DNA of 64,000 bases from Maridesulfovibrio sp. (GTDB lineage Bacteria; Desulfobacterota; Desulfovibrionia; Desulfovibrionales; Desulfovibrionaceae): assembly GCF_963666665.1 (NCBI RefSeq), contig NZ_OY762999.1:2857501-2921500 (forward strand), read 5' to 3'. Shown here piece by piece: positions 25,228-35,121 of the stretch. Made by a program: the position numbers and the translations under genes. The notes beneath the pieces are model-generated. The model worked only from the letters and a program-made list of their open reading frames with translations, was not told the origin of the DNA and ran no database searches. The stretch's first letter is position 1, and every line of letters begins with the position of its first letter.

Positions 25228-26277
25228 ATGAGTAAAAATTTTCAGGATTACCCCCATAAAAGATTCAACCCCCTGACCGGGGAATGGGTGCTTGTTTCCC
25301 CACACCGCACTAAACGCCCGTGGCAGGGCAAGCAGGAAAAAGCATCCCGCAACACTCTGCCTGCCTACGATGAAAAATGCTACCTTTGCCCCGGGAACAC
25401 CCGCAATCAAGGCGTGAACAACCCGGATTACAACGATGTTTTCATTTTCGATAACGACTTCCCAGCCCTGCTTCACGAGTCCGTGAACATTTTTTGTGAT
25501 GACGACAATCTTTTTAAGGTTGAACCGGAAAGCGGCATCTGCAGGGTAGTATGCTTCTCTCCCAGACATGACCTGACTATTTCACGCATGCAGCCAAAGA
25601 ATGTGCGCAAGGTGGTCGATGCTTGGTGCGACCAGTACACAGAACTGAGGGAACGTGAAGAGATCGGCTATGTGCAGATTTTCGAGAACCGTGGCGACAT
25701 CATGGGTTGCTCCAACCCGCATCCGCATGGACAAATCTGGGCCACCCGCTCCGTTCCTGTTATCCCTGAAGCCGAAGATAAGCGTCAGCAGGAATATTTG
25801 GACGACAAAGGGCAATGCCTGCTCTGCCGCTACGCGGAGCGGGAGCTTGAAAACAAGGAACGAATCATTTTCGAAAATGATTCCTTTGTCGCCCTTGTCC
25901 CCTTCTGGGCGGTCTGGCCCTTTGAAGCCATGCTGCTGCCCAAGTCGCATATGGGTGCAATTACTGAAATGAGCCCATCCCAGCGCGATGACCTTGCAGA
26001 TGCGCTGGTACGCATGGGCATCCGCTACGATAATCTTTTCGAAACATCTTTCCCGTATTCCATGGGCATCCACCAGCGCCCCACCTTGAATGAACATGGT
26101 GAACACTGGCACTGGCACATCCACTACTACCCTCCACTGCTGCGCTCAGCCACAGTAAAAAAATTCATGGTCGGCTTTGAAATGCTGGGCATGCCCCAAC
26201 GGGACATCACAGCCGAGCAAAGTGCCCAGCGTCTGCGTGACCTGCCGGAAACCCATTATCTGGACCGGGAGGATTAA
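25228..26277 (+). CDS. galT: Galactose-1-phosphate uridylyltransferase
   Basis: 349 residues. The active-site motif GCSNPHPHGQIW (His-Pro-His) and the second-half MGIHQRPT with HWHWHIHYYPP are intact. The N-terminus RFNPLTGEWVLVSPHRTKRPWQG is standard. It exchanges UMP between UDP-glucose and galactose-1-phosphate in the Leloir pathway. I chose the ATG at MSKNFQDY; 25 upstream in-frame codons run through the operator repeats and are rejected. It is the first gene of the + strand sugar operon, one base before galK. No galE is in the window. Confidence 0.95.
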   Translation: MSKNFQDYPHKRFNPLTGEWVLVSPHRTKRPWQGKQEKASRNTLPAYDEKCYLCPGNTRNQGVNNPDYNDVFIFDNDFPALLHESVNIFCDDDNLFKVEPESGICRVVCFSPRHDLTISRMQPKNVRKVVDAWCDQYTELREREEIGYVQIFENRGDIMGCSNPHPHGQIWATRSVPVIPEAEDKRQQEYLDDKGQCLLCRYAERELENKERIIFENDSFVALVPFWAVWPFEAMLLPKSHMGAITEMSPSQRDDLADALVRMGIRYDNLFETSFPYSMGIHQRPTLNEHGEHWHWHIHYYPPLLRSATVKKFMVGFEMLGMPQRDITAEQSAQRLRDLPETHYLDRED

Positions 26278-26278
26278 C

Positions 26279-27607
26279 ATGCATTCCATTGAGGCTTACC
26301 GTGCACATCTGGAACAGGGCGGGTTTGACGAAGAGTTCAGCCTGATCCATTCCTGTGCCGGAGTTCAGGAATCGCGGGAGCGCATGCGTAATCTTCTACA
26401 CTGCATGCTTGAAAATTTTGCCCCCGGTAAACTCTGCTTTGCCAGTTCACCGGGACGCACGGAGATGGGAGGTAACCACACCGACCATAACCACGGACAT
26501 GTGCTGGCAGCAGCCGTGAACCTTGACTGTCTGGCTGCTTTTTCCAAGGCAGAAGACAATGCGGTCACAATTTTATCCGAGGGATACAACCCCATTGAAG
26601 TTGATCTTTCCGACACCAAGCCGCGTAAAAATGAATATGAAACAAGTGCCGCCATTGTGCGTGGCGTTGCTGACGGATTCCGCAAGCTTGGGCTGAATAT
26701 CGGCGGGTTTAATGCCTGCATACACAGCACAATCCCTGCCGGAGCGGGACTTAGTTCCTCAGCTGCCTTTGAAGTGCTGATAGGCCGCATTTTCAGCTAT
26801 CTTTTCAATGACAGCAAAATCGGACCACTGGAAATCGCCAGTGTCGCCAAGCAAGCCGAGAATATTCATTTCAACAAACCCTGCGGTTTCATGGACCAGA
26901 TGGCATCATCTTATGAAGGAATTCTGTCCATTGATTTTACTGACCCGGCAAACCCGGGGGTGACCCGGGTGGAACCGGAATTAAAAACCGCCAGCTGTGC
27001 TGATGGATTTTACGGAACCGGATACCGACTTTGTGTGATTGACACCGGAGGCAGTCACGCCGACCTGACACCGGATTACGCGGCCATCCCGGCAGAGATG
27101 TTTGAAGCCGCCAGTTGTTGCGGACAGGAGCAGGCCAAAGGACTGACCCTGAACAGAATTCTGGATAATATCGACCATATCCGTGAATACGCCGGAGACC
27201 GTGCCGTGCTTCGGCTGTTTCACTTCATCGGCGAAGACGAACGGGCCGTAAATCAAGCCAAAGCCCTGCATGAGGGGAACATGGCTGAATTCCTGCGCCT
27301 TGTTGCCGAGTCCGGCCATTCCTCCAGAGAACTGCTGCAAAACTGCTACAGTCCTGCTACCCCCAAAAGACAACCCATTCCACTGGCCCTTACATTGACA
27401 GAACAGATTCTCGGTTCACACGGTGTTGGACGGGTGCATGGCGGCGGATTTGCAGGAACCATCCAAGTTTATGTTCATGAATCTGATTTCAATAAATACC
27501 GTCGTTCCATGGAAAAGGTTTTCGGCGATAATTCAGTTATCGAACTGTCCATCCGCCAGCCGGGCCACGAATTTCTGACTATTCCCCAAAACAGGACAGA
27601 ACCATAA
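26279..27607 (+). CDS. galK: Galactokinase
   Basis: 442 residues, longer than E. coli GalK (382). It has the signature SSPGRTEMGGNHTDHNHG, in which GGNHTDHN stands in for the usual IGEHTDYN, and the GHMP ATP loop IPAGAGLSSSAAFE. VGRVHGGGFAGTIQV is the third GHMP motif. The family phosphorylates galactose with ATP. GGGAGG precedes the ATG, and the stop lies one base before the LacI-type gene. Confidence 0.9.
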   Translation: MHSIEAYRAHLEQGGFDEEFSLIHSCAGVQESRERMRNLLHCMLENFAPGKLCFASSPGRTEMGGNHTDHNHGHVLAAAVNLDCLAAFSKAEDNAVTILSEGYNPIEVDLSDTKPRKNEYETSAAIVRGVADGFRKLGLNIGGFNACIHSTIPAGAGLSSSAAFEVLIGRIFSYLFNDSKIGPLEIASVAKQAENIHFNKPCGFMDQMASSYEGILSIDFTDPANPGVTRVEPELKTASCADGFYGTGYRLCVIDTGGSHADLTPDYAAIPAEMFEAASCCGQEQAKGLTLNRILDNIDHIREYAGDRAVLRLFHFIGEDERAVNQAKALHEGNMAEFLRLVAESGHSSRELLQNCYSPATPKRQPIPLALTLTEQILGSHGVGRVHGGGFAGTIQVYVHESDFNKYRRSMEKVFGDNSVIELSIRQPGHEFLTIPQNRTEP

Positions 27608-27608
27608 T

Positions 27609-28631
27609 ATGGGACACATGACCCTCAAAGACCTCGCCCGCAAGCTCGGCATCTCCGCATCCACGGTTTCCCGCGCCCTGCACGACCACCCAGACATCAG
27701 CGACAAGACCAAGGAAGTGGTCATGGCTGCTGCGGAAAAGTACGGCTACCAGCCCAACCCTATCGCCCAGAGTTTGAAGAAGCAGAGCAGCAAGGTCATC
27801 GGGGTTATAGTCCCCGAAATCAGGCACAATTTTTTCGCCACAGTTATCAGCGGCATTGAGGAAGTAGCCTACAATGCCGGGTATATCATCATGGTCTGCC
27901 AGTCCAACGAGACTTTGCAGCGCGAGATCATGACCACTAAGGCCCTTGCTGCCAACCGTGTGGCCGGAGTGCTCATGGCTATTTCCCTTGAAACCACCAA
28001 TTGCGACCACATGCGCGCCCTGATGCGCCAGAAAATCCCCTTAGTACAGTATGACCGGGTGGTGGATGAACTGGATACCGGAAAGGTAGTCATTGACGAC
28101 TTCCGGGCTTCATACAAAATGACATCCCATCTCATCGACCGTGGTTACAAGCGCATCGGATTCCTTGCCGGACGTGAGGGTATTTCCATGAACAGGCTGC
28201 GCTTCAACGGTTACCTGCAAGCTCTCAAGAATCACGGAGTTCCCTTTTACCCTGAACTGAACATCAATATCGGGGGCTGCCGGGGAAGCAACGGACGTGC
28301 AGGAGCCAAAGAATACCTGCAAATGAAGAATCCCCCGGACGCTATTTTATGCATCAATGATCCGGTAGCCATAGGTGCATTCTGTCGTTTCCGTGAAGAA
28401 GGTTGGCGCATTCCCGAAGACATTGCCTTGGCCGGATTCTCCGGCTCACCGGAATCTGCGCTCATTGAGCCGGCCCTGACCTCCGTGTCCCAGCCCGCTT
28501 TTGAAATGGGCAAAACCGCTGCAAAACTGCTGCTCAAACAGATCGAAAACAAAGAATATTTCCGCCCCGAAACCATAACCCTTGAAACCGAACTTCTCAT
28601 TCGCGGCTCAAGCTACAAGGAAGGTCTTTAA
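27609..28631 (+). CDS. LacI-family transcriptional regulator
   Basis: 340 residues. The N-terminal HTH MTLKDLARKLGISASTVSRALHD and hinge YQPNPIAQSLKKQ are standard LacI/GalR. The periplasmic-binding-protein-like effector domain follows (IGVIVPEIRHNFFATVISGIE). It probably binds the CGTTTGC repeats at the galT promoter and releases them when the operon's sugar is present. It lies inside the operon, one base after galK, and its stop overlaps galM (TAATG), so it would control its own synthesis. Confidence 0.92.
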   Translation: MGHMTLKDLARKLGISASTVSRALHDHPDISDKTKEVVMAAAEKYGYQPNPIAQSLKKQSSKVIGVIVPEIRHNFFATVISGIEEVAYNAGYIIMVCQSNETLQREIMTTKALAANRVAGVLMAISLETTNCDHMRALMRQKIPLVQYDRVVDELDTGKVVIDDFRASYKMTSHLIDRGYKRIGFLAGREGISMNRLRFNGYLQALKNHGVPFYPELNINIGGCRGSNGRAGAKEYLQMKNPPDAILCINDPVAIGAFCRFREEGWRIPEDIALAGFSGSPESALIEPALTSVSQPAFEMGKTAAKLLLKQIENKEYFRPETITLETELLIRGSSYKEGL

Positions 28632-29641
28632 TGCCCATAAGCTATAAACCATGGGGCCGAACTCCATATCGAGAGGATGTCCTGCTCTTCACTCTGGAAA
28701 ACAGCGCCGGATGCAAAGCGCATATTTCCACCTACGGAGCAACGCTGGTCGGATTGGAAATTCCAACAAAAAACACAGCAATTGATGTGGTTTTGGGATT
28801 TGATTCCTTGCAGGAATACATGGACGACGGGAATTACATGGGTGCAACTGTAGGCCGGGTAGCCGGAAGGATTTCAAATGCTTCATTTGAGCTGAACGGG
28901 CAGAAATACCAGCTGGACCGCAACGAGAGCAGCAACCACCTTCACGGCGGCAAATACGGCTTCAACCGCCGGAACTGGAAAGTTCTGGAACAGAACGATG
29001 AAACGGAGTCCTCTTCACTGACGCTTGAATTGCACTGCAAGGACGGCATGGGCGGATATCCCGGTAATCTGCGAATTGAAACCACTTTTACTTTAAGCGG
29101 CACCACCCTTTCCATCGTCCACCGTGCGGAATGCGACTCCCCCACACCGCTGAACATGACCGCCCATCCATACTTCAATCTTAACGGTGACGGTAAACCG
29201 GTCAATAATCACGAATTCAAATTTTCATCCACGCAATGCGCATCACTTGATGAATCCCTGACTCCTGACGGAAAAATCATCAAAACTCCCGGCACAGCTG
29301 CTGATTTCAGCAACTCAAAACCGTTGTCTGAAACTGAGTGTGATTCATATTTCATTAAGGACAACAGCCAATCTTCAGCGGCAACAGTCCGCAGCAGTGC
29401 ATCCGGAATTGAAATGGAAATATTCAGCAATCAACACGGCTTTCTCTTTTACACAGCAGACGGCATCCCTCCCGGAACCAAAGGCAAGAACGACTTCCAA
29501 TACGGTCCGCGCTCAGGATTCTGCATTGAGCCCATGGGCTACCCCGATGCGGTCAATCGACCTGAATTTCCCTCCGTGATTTTGAATCCCGGAGAAAAAT
29601 ATAATCATTCAACCGAGTACAGGTTCCGTAGGATTTCCTAA
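28631..29641 (+). CDS. galM: Galactose mutarotase (aldose 1-epimerase)
   Basis: 336 residues. Catalytic motifs are visible: NHLHGGKYGFNRRNW, HPYFNLNGDG with the catalytic His, and CIEPMGYPDAVN with the catalytic Glu. It interconverts alpha and beta anomers of galactose or glucose before GalK. The start overlaps the regulator stop. 31 bases separate it from the ABC ATPase gene. Confidence 0.93.
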   Translation: MPISYKPWGRTPYREDVLLFTLENSAGCKAHISTYGATLVGLEIPTKNTAIDVVLGFDSLQEYMDDGNYMGATVGRVAGRISNASFELNGQKYQLDRNESSNHLHGGKYGFNRRNWKVLEQNDETESSSLTLELHCKDGMGGYPGNLRIETTFTLSGTTLSIVHRAECDSPTPLNMTAHPYFNLNGDGKPVNNHEFKFSSTQCASLDESLTPDGKIIKTPGTAADFSNSKPLSETECDSYFIKDNSQSSAATVRSSASGIEMEIFSNQHGFLFYTADGIPPGTKGKNDFQYGPRSGFCIEPMGYPDAVNRPEFPSVILNPGEKYNHSTEYRFRRIS

Positions 29642-29672
29642 GGAATTTAAAACGAACAAGGCGAGATGAAGC

Positions 29673-30770
29673 ATGGCAAACGTAGAGCTTAAAAACGTCA
29701 TCAAACGTTATGGATCAGTCGAGGTCATTCACGGTGTGGACCTTTCCGTAAAAGACAACGAATTCATCGTTCTCGTCGGCCCTTCGGGATGCGGCAAGTC
29801 CACCCTCCTGCGCATGGTGGCCGGTCTTGAGGAGATCAGCGGCGGAGACATCCACATCGGAGAACGGGTGGTGACCAATGTTTCCCCCAAGGACCGCAAC
29901 GTGGCCATGGTTTTCCAAAACTACGCCCTGTATCCGCACATGACCGTTGCCGAAAACATGGGTTTTTCGCTGAAGATGCACAAAAAATCCAAGGAAGAGA
30001 TTGTACAGCGCGTGAATGACGTTGCCAAGATTCTCGAACTGGAGCCTTATCTGCACCGCAAGCCATCGGAGCTTTCCGGCGGGCAGCGCCAGCGTGTTGC
30101 CATGGGACGGGCCATGGTCCGCAACCCCGATGTATTTCTCTTTGACGAACCGCTCTCCAACCTTGATGCCCAGTTACGCACCCAGATGCGCATGGAGCTG
30201 CGCAAGATGCACATGCGGCTCAAGACAACCACCATCTACGTCACCCACGACCAGATTGAGGCCATGACTCTTGCCGACCGCATTGTCATTCTCAAGGACG
30301 GCTATATCCAACAGGTGGGTACCCCGGTGGAAGTTTTTGAAAGGCCCAACAACGTATTTGTAGCCCAGTTTATCGGCAACCCGCCCATGAATATCCTTGA
30401 AGGGGTCATCAAGGTCATTGACGGCAAAAGGTACGTGGTCAAAGGAAGCACTAAATTTCCGGTGCAGGATCATCAGGGGCCGAACCTCAAGGACGGTGAT
30501 CCGGTTCTGGCCGGACTGCGCCCGGACTCAATCAAAATGGGCGACAACATCGAACGGCTACAGAAAGACTGGTGGTGCAGCGGCGAGGTGGTTGTCTCCG
30601 AAATCCTCGGAGCCCATTCATTGCTTGAAATCGTCATTGACGGAGAAAATGAACTCATAGCCGAGGTGGAAGGAAGAGTCATTGCCCATCCCGGTGAAAT
30701 TGTACCTATCGGATTTGAATTCGACCGCATGGTCCTTTTTGACCCGAAAACCAAAGAGGCGTTATACTAG
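29673..30770 (+). CDS. Sugar ABC importer ATPase (MalK/UgpC type)
   Basis: 365 residues. Walker A GPSGCGKST, signature LSGGQRQR, Walker B VFLFDEPLSNLD and the switch His in YVTHDQ are intact. The C-terminal 120 residues are the TOBE regulatory domain of MalK-type ATPases. It powers uptake of a mono- or oligosaccharide with the permeases and binding protein encoded downstream. 147 bases follow before the binding-protein gene, with no terminator that I can see. Confidence 0.93.
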   Translation: MANVELKNVIKRYGSVEVIHGVDLSVKDNEFIVLVGPSGCGKSTLLRMVAGLEEISGGDIHIGERVVTNVSPKDRNVAMVFQNYALYPHMTVAENMGFSLKMHKKSKEEIVQRVNDVAKILELEPYLHRKPSELSGGQRQRVAMGRAMVRNPDVFLFDEPLSNLDAQLRTQMRMELRKMHMRLKTTTIYVTHDQIEAMTLADRIVILKDGYIQQVGTPVEVFERPNNVFVAQFIGNPPMNILEGVIKVIDGKRYVVKGSTKFPVQDHQGPNLKDGDPVLAGLRPDSIKMGDNIERLQKDWWCSGEVVVSEILGAHSLLEIVIDGENELIAEVEGRVIAHPGEIVPIGFEFDRMVLFDPKTKEALY

Positions 30771-30917
30771 CGACTCATCCATGTTGAATGCGCTTTAATG
30801 GAGATTCAGCGCCAACAGTAAGTTTTAGTAAGAAATACTTACCGAGAGAATCCCCGAAAGCGACAAACTATAAAGGCTTAAGGATAACGTAGATTGTTTT
30901 AACATTTAGGAGGAAAC

Positions 30918-32180
30918 ATGAAACAGTCCCTGATTAAACTTTGCTTGGTGTTCGCAGCGGTCGTGCTGCTGGCAGTTCCGCAGGTCTCTCAGGCCAAAGA
31001 ACTCAAAGGCGACCTTGAAATTTTCTCTTGGTGGGCAGGTGATGAAGGCCCGGCCCTGCAGGCTCTGATCGGTCTCTACAAAGGCCAGTACCCCAATGTA
31101 AACGTCATCGACGCTACTGTTACCGGCGGTTCCGGTGTTAACGCAAGAGCCGTACTGAAAACCCGTATGCTCGGTGGTGAGCCGCCGGACAGCTTTCAGG
31201 TTCACGCAGGTCAGGAACTCATCGGTACATGGGTTAAATCCGACCGTATGGAAGACCTGACCTTCCTGTTCAAAGAAGAAGGCTGGATGGATGCATTCCC
31301 CAAGGGTCTGATCAAGCTGATCGGTACCGACAAAGGCATCTGGTCCGTTCCGGTGAACGTTCATCGCTCCAACGTGATGTGGTACATTCCTGCCAACCTG
31401 AAAAAATGGGGTGTGGAAGTACCCAAGAACTGGAATGATTTCCTGAAAATCGCTCCCAAACTCCAGAAAGAAGGTATAGTTCCCCTTGCCATGGGCCAGA
31501 ACTGGACCGCAACCCACCTCTGGGAATCCGTTGTTATCGCATCCATCGGTGCTGAAAAATGGAATGACCTATGGTCCGGTAAGATGAAGTTCGACAGCCC
31601 TGAAATGATCAAGGCTTGGGAACTCTTCGGTAAAATCCTGCCCTACACCAACAAAGACGCTGCATCCCTTTCCTGGCAGCAGGCAACCGATATGGTTATT
31701 GATGGCCGTGCAGCATTCAACATCATGGGTGACTGGGCCGCAGGTTATATGTCCACCACCAAAAAAATGGTTCCCGGTAAAGACTTCGGCTGGATTGCAT
31801 CCCCTGACACCGAAGGAGTATTCATCTTCCTCGCCGACTCCTTCGGCCTGCCCAAGGGCGCACCCAACCGTGACAACGCAATCGCATGGCTGAAACTGCT
31901 CGGTTCCAAGAAAGGCAGTGACACCTTCAACCCCCTCAAGGGTTCCATCTCCGCCCGCACCGACACCGACCTGAGCAAGTACAACGTGTACCTGCAGTCC
32001 GCAGCAAAAGACTTTGCTAAAGACGCAGTTGCCGCTTCCCTGATCCACGGCGCAGCAGCAAACGAAACCTTCGTAGGCAGCTTCGCACAGGTTATGGAAA
32101 TGTTCCTGAAGACCAAAAATGCCAAGGCAACCGCCATGGCCTGCCAGCAGCTGGCCGACAAAGCCAAGCTTGGTCAATAG
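30918..32180 (+). CDS. Periplasmic sugar-binding protein of ABC importer
   Basis: 420 residues with a signal peptide (MKQSLIKLCLVFAAVVLLAV, cleavage after QVSQA near residue 23) and a very strong AGGAGG site. The mature part is a cluster-1 type solute-binding protein (LEIFSWWAGDEGPALQALI, then NIMGDWAAGYM). It captures the sugar in the periplasm for the two permeases. A GC-rich hairpin follows its stop, as is common after abundant binding-protein genes. The sugar cannot be read directly; galactose or a related aldose is suggested by the neighbours. Confidence 0.92.
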   Translation: MKQSLIKLCLVFAAVVLLAVPQVSQAKELKGDLEIFSWWAGDEGPALQALIGLYKGQYPNVNVIDATVTGGSGVNARAVLKTRMLGGEPPDSFQVHAGQELIGTWVKSDRMEDLTFLFKEEGWMDAFPKGLIKLIGTDKGIWSVPVNVHRSNVMWYIPANLKKWGVEVPKNWNDFLKIAPKLQKEGIVPLAMGQNWTATHLWESVVIASIGAEKWNDLWSGKMKFDSPEMIKAWELFGKILPYTNKDAASLSWQQATDMVIDGRAAFNIMGDWAAGYMSTTKKMVPGKDFGWIASPDTEGVFIFLADSFGLPKGAPNRDNAIAWLKLLGSKKGSDTFNPLKGSISARTDTDLSKYNVYLQSAAKDFAKDAVAASLIHGAAANETFVGSFAQVMEMFLKTKNAKATAMACQQLADKAKLGQ

Positions 32181-32203
32181 TCTATCTGGATAAGTAATTA
32201 ATA

Positions 32204-32229
32204 CCGCGCCGGGATTTCCCGGCGCGGTC
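32204..32229 (+). repeat. Intercistronic GC-rich hairpin after binding-protein gene
   Basis: ACCGCGCCGGG and its complement form an 11-bp perfect stem with loop ATTT. No T-run follows (CCCAAAAGGGG), so it should not stop transcription. It probably protects the 3' end of the binding-protein message and gives it excess over the permeases. Confidence 0.7.
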
Positions 32230-32248
32230 CCAAAAGGGGTTTCGGCAT

Positions 32249-33367
32249 ATGAGGGAAGCATCACTGGACAGATTGAAGGCGTTTTTAACCCTTCTGCCAT
32301 CAATTATCCTTGTCGCCGTTTTTGTATACGGTTTTATCGGCAACACCATCTGGATTTCCATGACCGACTGGGGTGGGACAGGAGCACTGGCTCTTGATCC
32401 GCAAAAAAATTTCATCGGTCTGGATAACTACGTAGACCTGTTCAACGGCTTTCTTTCCGGGGGGTTCAGGCAGGACCTTGTTAACGCAGTGTACTACTCT
32501 GTTATGCTGCTTGCCGGAGCCATCGGCCTTGGAATGTTCATCGCTATCCTGCTGGACCAGAAACCCAAGGGCGAGGATATCCTGAGAACAATTTTCCTCT
32601 ATCCCATGTCCCTCTCTTTCATTGTATCCGGTACCATCTGGCGCTGGCTTCTGGCACCGCAGGGCGGGGTCAACGTGCTGCCCACCTATTTTGGGTTCGA
32701 TGCCCTTGATTTCCAGTGGACCTCATCCACAAAAGCCATTCTTGAATTCAACTGGCAGAACATAATTCAAATCCTGCTCTACGTCGCAGCATTCATCCTG
32801 ATTCTGATCGGGCTGTTCCTGCTCAAAGGCAATCCGCAAAAAGCAGTCAAACGCTGGCTCGGTCCCAGCGTGATAATCGGAGCCTTCGCATGGCTGGGCG
32901 GTTCCCTGTTTCCCCAAGCCCTGTTCATGGAAGAAATGCATGGCTTCAACCTCGCAACACTGGGCATCATCATTGCCACAGTCTGGCAGTACGCAGGCTA
33001 TACCATGGCCCTATACCTTGCCGGATTCAACGGAATTTCACAGGACCTGCGTGACGCAGCAATGCTTGATGGAGCCAGCAGCACCGACTATTACCGTCAC
33101 GTTGCCATCCCCATGCTTAAGCCGATCACCATCAGTGCGGTAATCATCCTCTCGCACATCTCGCTGAAGATGTTCGACATCATTTTCGCCATGACCGGAC
33201 CGGACAATGCCCAGACCGGACACCCGGCCCTGAATATGTACATGACCACCTTCAGGGCCAACGACTTTGCCCGGGGCGCAGCCATCGCCATCGTTCTTTT
33301 CCTCGTGGCAGGAACATTCATCGTTCCGTATGTAATCAGCCAGTACAAGCAAAGGAGAAGGGGATAA
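32249..33367 (+). CDS. Sugar ABC importer permease (MalF type)
   Basis: 372 residues, longer than the usual 300. Hydrophobic segments at the N-terminus (ILVAVFVYGFIGNTIWIS) and an inserted pair of segments in the middle (about 165-230) are visible. The EAA loop that docks on the ATPase reads LRDAAMLDGASSTDYYRHVAIPML. It forms the membrane channel with the next gene's product. AGGGG lies 9 bases before the start, and only three bases separate it from the second permease. Confidence 0.9.
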   Translation: MREASLDRLKAFLTLLPSIILVAVFVYGFIGNTIWISMTDWGGTGALALDPQKNFIGLDNYVDLFNGFLSGGFRQDLVNAVYYSVMLLAGAIGLGMFIAILLDQKPKGEDILRTIFLYPMSLSFIVSGTIWRWLLAPQGGVNVLPTYFGFDALDFQWTSSTKAILEFNWQNIIQILLYVAAFILILIGLFLLKGNPQKAVKRWLGPSVIIGAFAWLGGSLFPQALFMEEMHGFNLATLGIIIATVWQYAGYTMALYLAGFNGISQDLRDAAMLDGASSTDYYRHVAIPMLKPITISAVIILSHISLKMFDIIFAMTGPDNAQTGHPALNMYMTTFRANDFARGAAIAIVLFLVAGTFIVPYVISQYKQRRRG

Positions 33368-33370
33368 ACC

Positions 33371-34210
33371 ATGAGTACTACTACCCGAAAATCAGGAATC
33401 ACCCCCGGCTCCATCCTGCTCTACGGCTCACTTTTCGTGCTGGCCATTTTTTTCCTTATGCCGGCATACATGGCAATTGTTACCGCGCTTAAAGACCCGG
33501 CAAACATCAGCCTGCCAACCGCATGGGAGCTGCCGGAAAAATTCAATTGGCAAAGTTTCCCGGAAGCCTTCGGACTGCTCAAGTCCAACATTGCAAGCTC
33601 CCTGATCCTGACCGTCTGCGCCACTGCGCTTTCCACTGTGCTCGGTTCGCTGAACGGTTATGTTTTTTCCAAATGGAAATTCAAAGGCAGCGAGCTGATC
33701 TTCACCCTGTTCCTCTTCGGTATGTTCATCCCCTATCAGGTTATCCTGATCCCGCTCTTCCAGACCCTGCGGGCCATGAACCTTTACGGAGGACTACCGG
33801 GACTGATCCTCGCCCACGTGGTCTACGGTTTGCCGATCACCTCGCTGATTTTCCGTAACTTCTACGCCCAGATTCCCACCGCGCTGGTGGAATCGGCAAG
33901 ACTGGACGGAGCCGGATTCTTTTCCATCTACACCAAAATAGTCTTCCCGCTGTCCATCCCCGGTTTCGTGGTTACCAGCCTCTGGCAGGTTACCCAGATC
34001 TGGAACGAATTCCTCTGGGGTATCTGTCTCACCCGTCACGAGGATAACCCCATAACAGTAGGACTTGCCCAACTCGCAGGCGGACAGGCCGTAAGCTGGA
34101 ACCTGCCCATGGCCGGGTCAATCATGGCAGCATTTCCGGTTCTCATGATTTACATTTTTCTCGGACGCTACTTTATCCGCGGACTACTTGCCGGATCAGT
34201 TAAGGAATAA
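33371..34210 (+). CDS. Sugar ABC importer permease (MalG type)
   Basis: 279 residues with six hydrophobic segments. The EAA loop ALVESARLDGAGFFSIYTKIVFPLS is intact. The last residues (LGRYFIRGLLAGSVKE) match the MalG-type C-terminal signature. It pairs with the preceding permease. The gene stops three bases before the kinase gene. Confidence 0.93.
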   Translation: MSTTTRKSGITPGSILLYGSLFVLAIFFLMPAYMAIVTALKDPANISLPTAWELPEKFNWQSFPEAFGLLKSNIASSLILTVCATALSTVLGSLNGYVFSKWKFKGSELIFTLFLFGMFIPYQVILIPLFQTLRAMNLYGGLPGLILAHVVYGLPITSLIFRNFYAQIPTALVESARLDGAGFFSIYTKIVFPLSIPGFVVTSLWQVTQIWNEFLWGICLTRHEDNPITVGLAQLAGGQAVSWNLPMAGSIMAAFPVLMIYIFLGRYFIRGLLAGSVKE

Positions 34211-34213
34211 AAA

Positions 34214-35098
34214 GTGAAACAACTATTCATCGTCGGACTTGGCGAAATACTATTTGACGTACTGGCAGATTCAGAAGAAATCGGCGGAGCTCCGGTCAAT
34301 TTTGCATACCATGCGGGGCGGCTGGGCGCAGACGGTGCAGCCATCTCCACTCTCGGAGATGATGATCGAGGACGGCGTGCCACATATGAACTCATGAACC
34401 GCGAACTCTGCCTTTCGGGGGTAAGCATTGATCCGGACCATGAGACCGGATACGTGGAAGCCCGCCTGGATGACCAGGGGGTTGCAACCTACTATTTCCC
34501 GGACGACATTGCATGGGATCATCTGAAACTTAATGACACCGCCATGGGCTTTGCAGCTCAGGCGGATGCTATCTGCTTCGGCACCCTTGCCCAGCGCAGT
34601 GCGGAATCACGAAAAGCTATTCAGACTTTTCTGGATGCCGCCCCACAGGCATTAAAAATCTATGACATGAACCTGCGCCAGAATTTTTACAGCAAGGAAA
34701 TCATCGCCGAATCACTTGAACGGGCCGATGTGCTGAAACTGAACGATGATGAAATTAAAGTCATCGCTCCCATGTTCGGTCTTGAAGGCAGCGAGCGCGA
34801 TATGCTCAAAACACTGCATGATAACTTCGCTCTGAAATGCTCGGTGCTGACCCGCGGCAATAAGGGCAGTCTGATCATCAGCGAAAAAGGTGAAATTGAT
34901 CATCCCGGCATTGAATTGACAAAAATTTCAGATACCATAGGCGCAGGCGATTCATTCACCGCTGCGGTGACTCTCGGATTGCTGCTGGGGCATTCTCTGA
35001 AAGAAATCAGTGATCATGCCAACAGGCTGGCTGCCCATGTCTGTTCCTGCAAAGGAGCCATGCCTGTGATCCCCGCAGAATATAAGTTAATAAAATAA
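34214..35098 (+). CDS. PfkB-family sugar kinase (fructokinase-like)
   Basis: 294 residues from a GTG start with AAGGA nine bases upstream. It has LGEILFDV and GGAPVNFAYHAGRLGADG at the N-terminus and DTIGAGDSFTAAVTLG, the catalytic and anion-hole motif, at the C-terminus. The pattern fits bacterial fructokinases, which phosphorylate fructose at C6. Together with the isomerase encoded next it would take a keto-sugar into central metabolism. Substrate choice is inferred. Confidence 0.87.
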   Translation: MKQLFIVGLGEILFDVLADSEEIGGAPVNFAYHAGRLGADGAAISTLGDDDRGRRATYELMNRELCLSGVSIDPDHETGYVEARLDDQGVATYYFPDDIAWDHLKLNDTAMGFAAQADAICFGTLAQRSAESRKAIQTFLDAAPQALKIYDMNLRQNFYSKEIIAESLERADVLKLNDDEIKVIAPMFGLEGSERDMLKTLHDNFALKCSVLTRGNKGSLIISEKGEIDHPGIELTKISDTIGAGDSFTAAVTLGLLLGHSLKEISDHANRLAAHVCSCKGAMPVIPAEYKLIK

Positions 35099-35121
35099 AT
35101 TTCTTAATACAGGATAAACTC

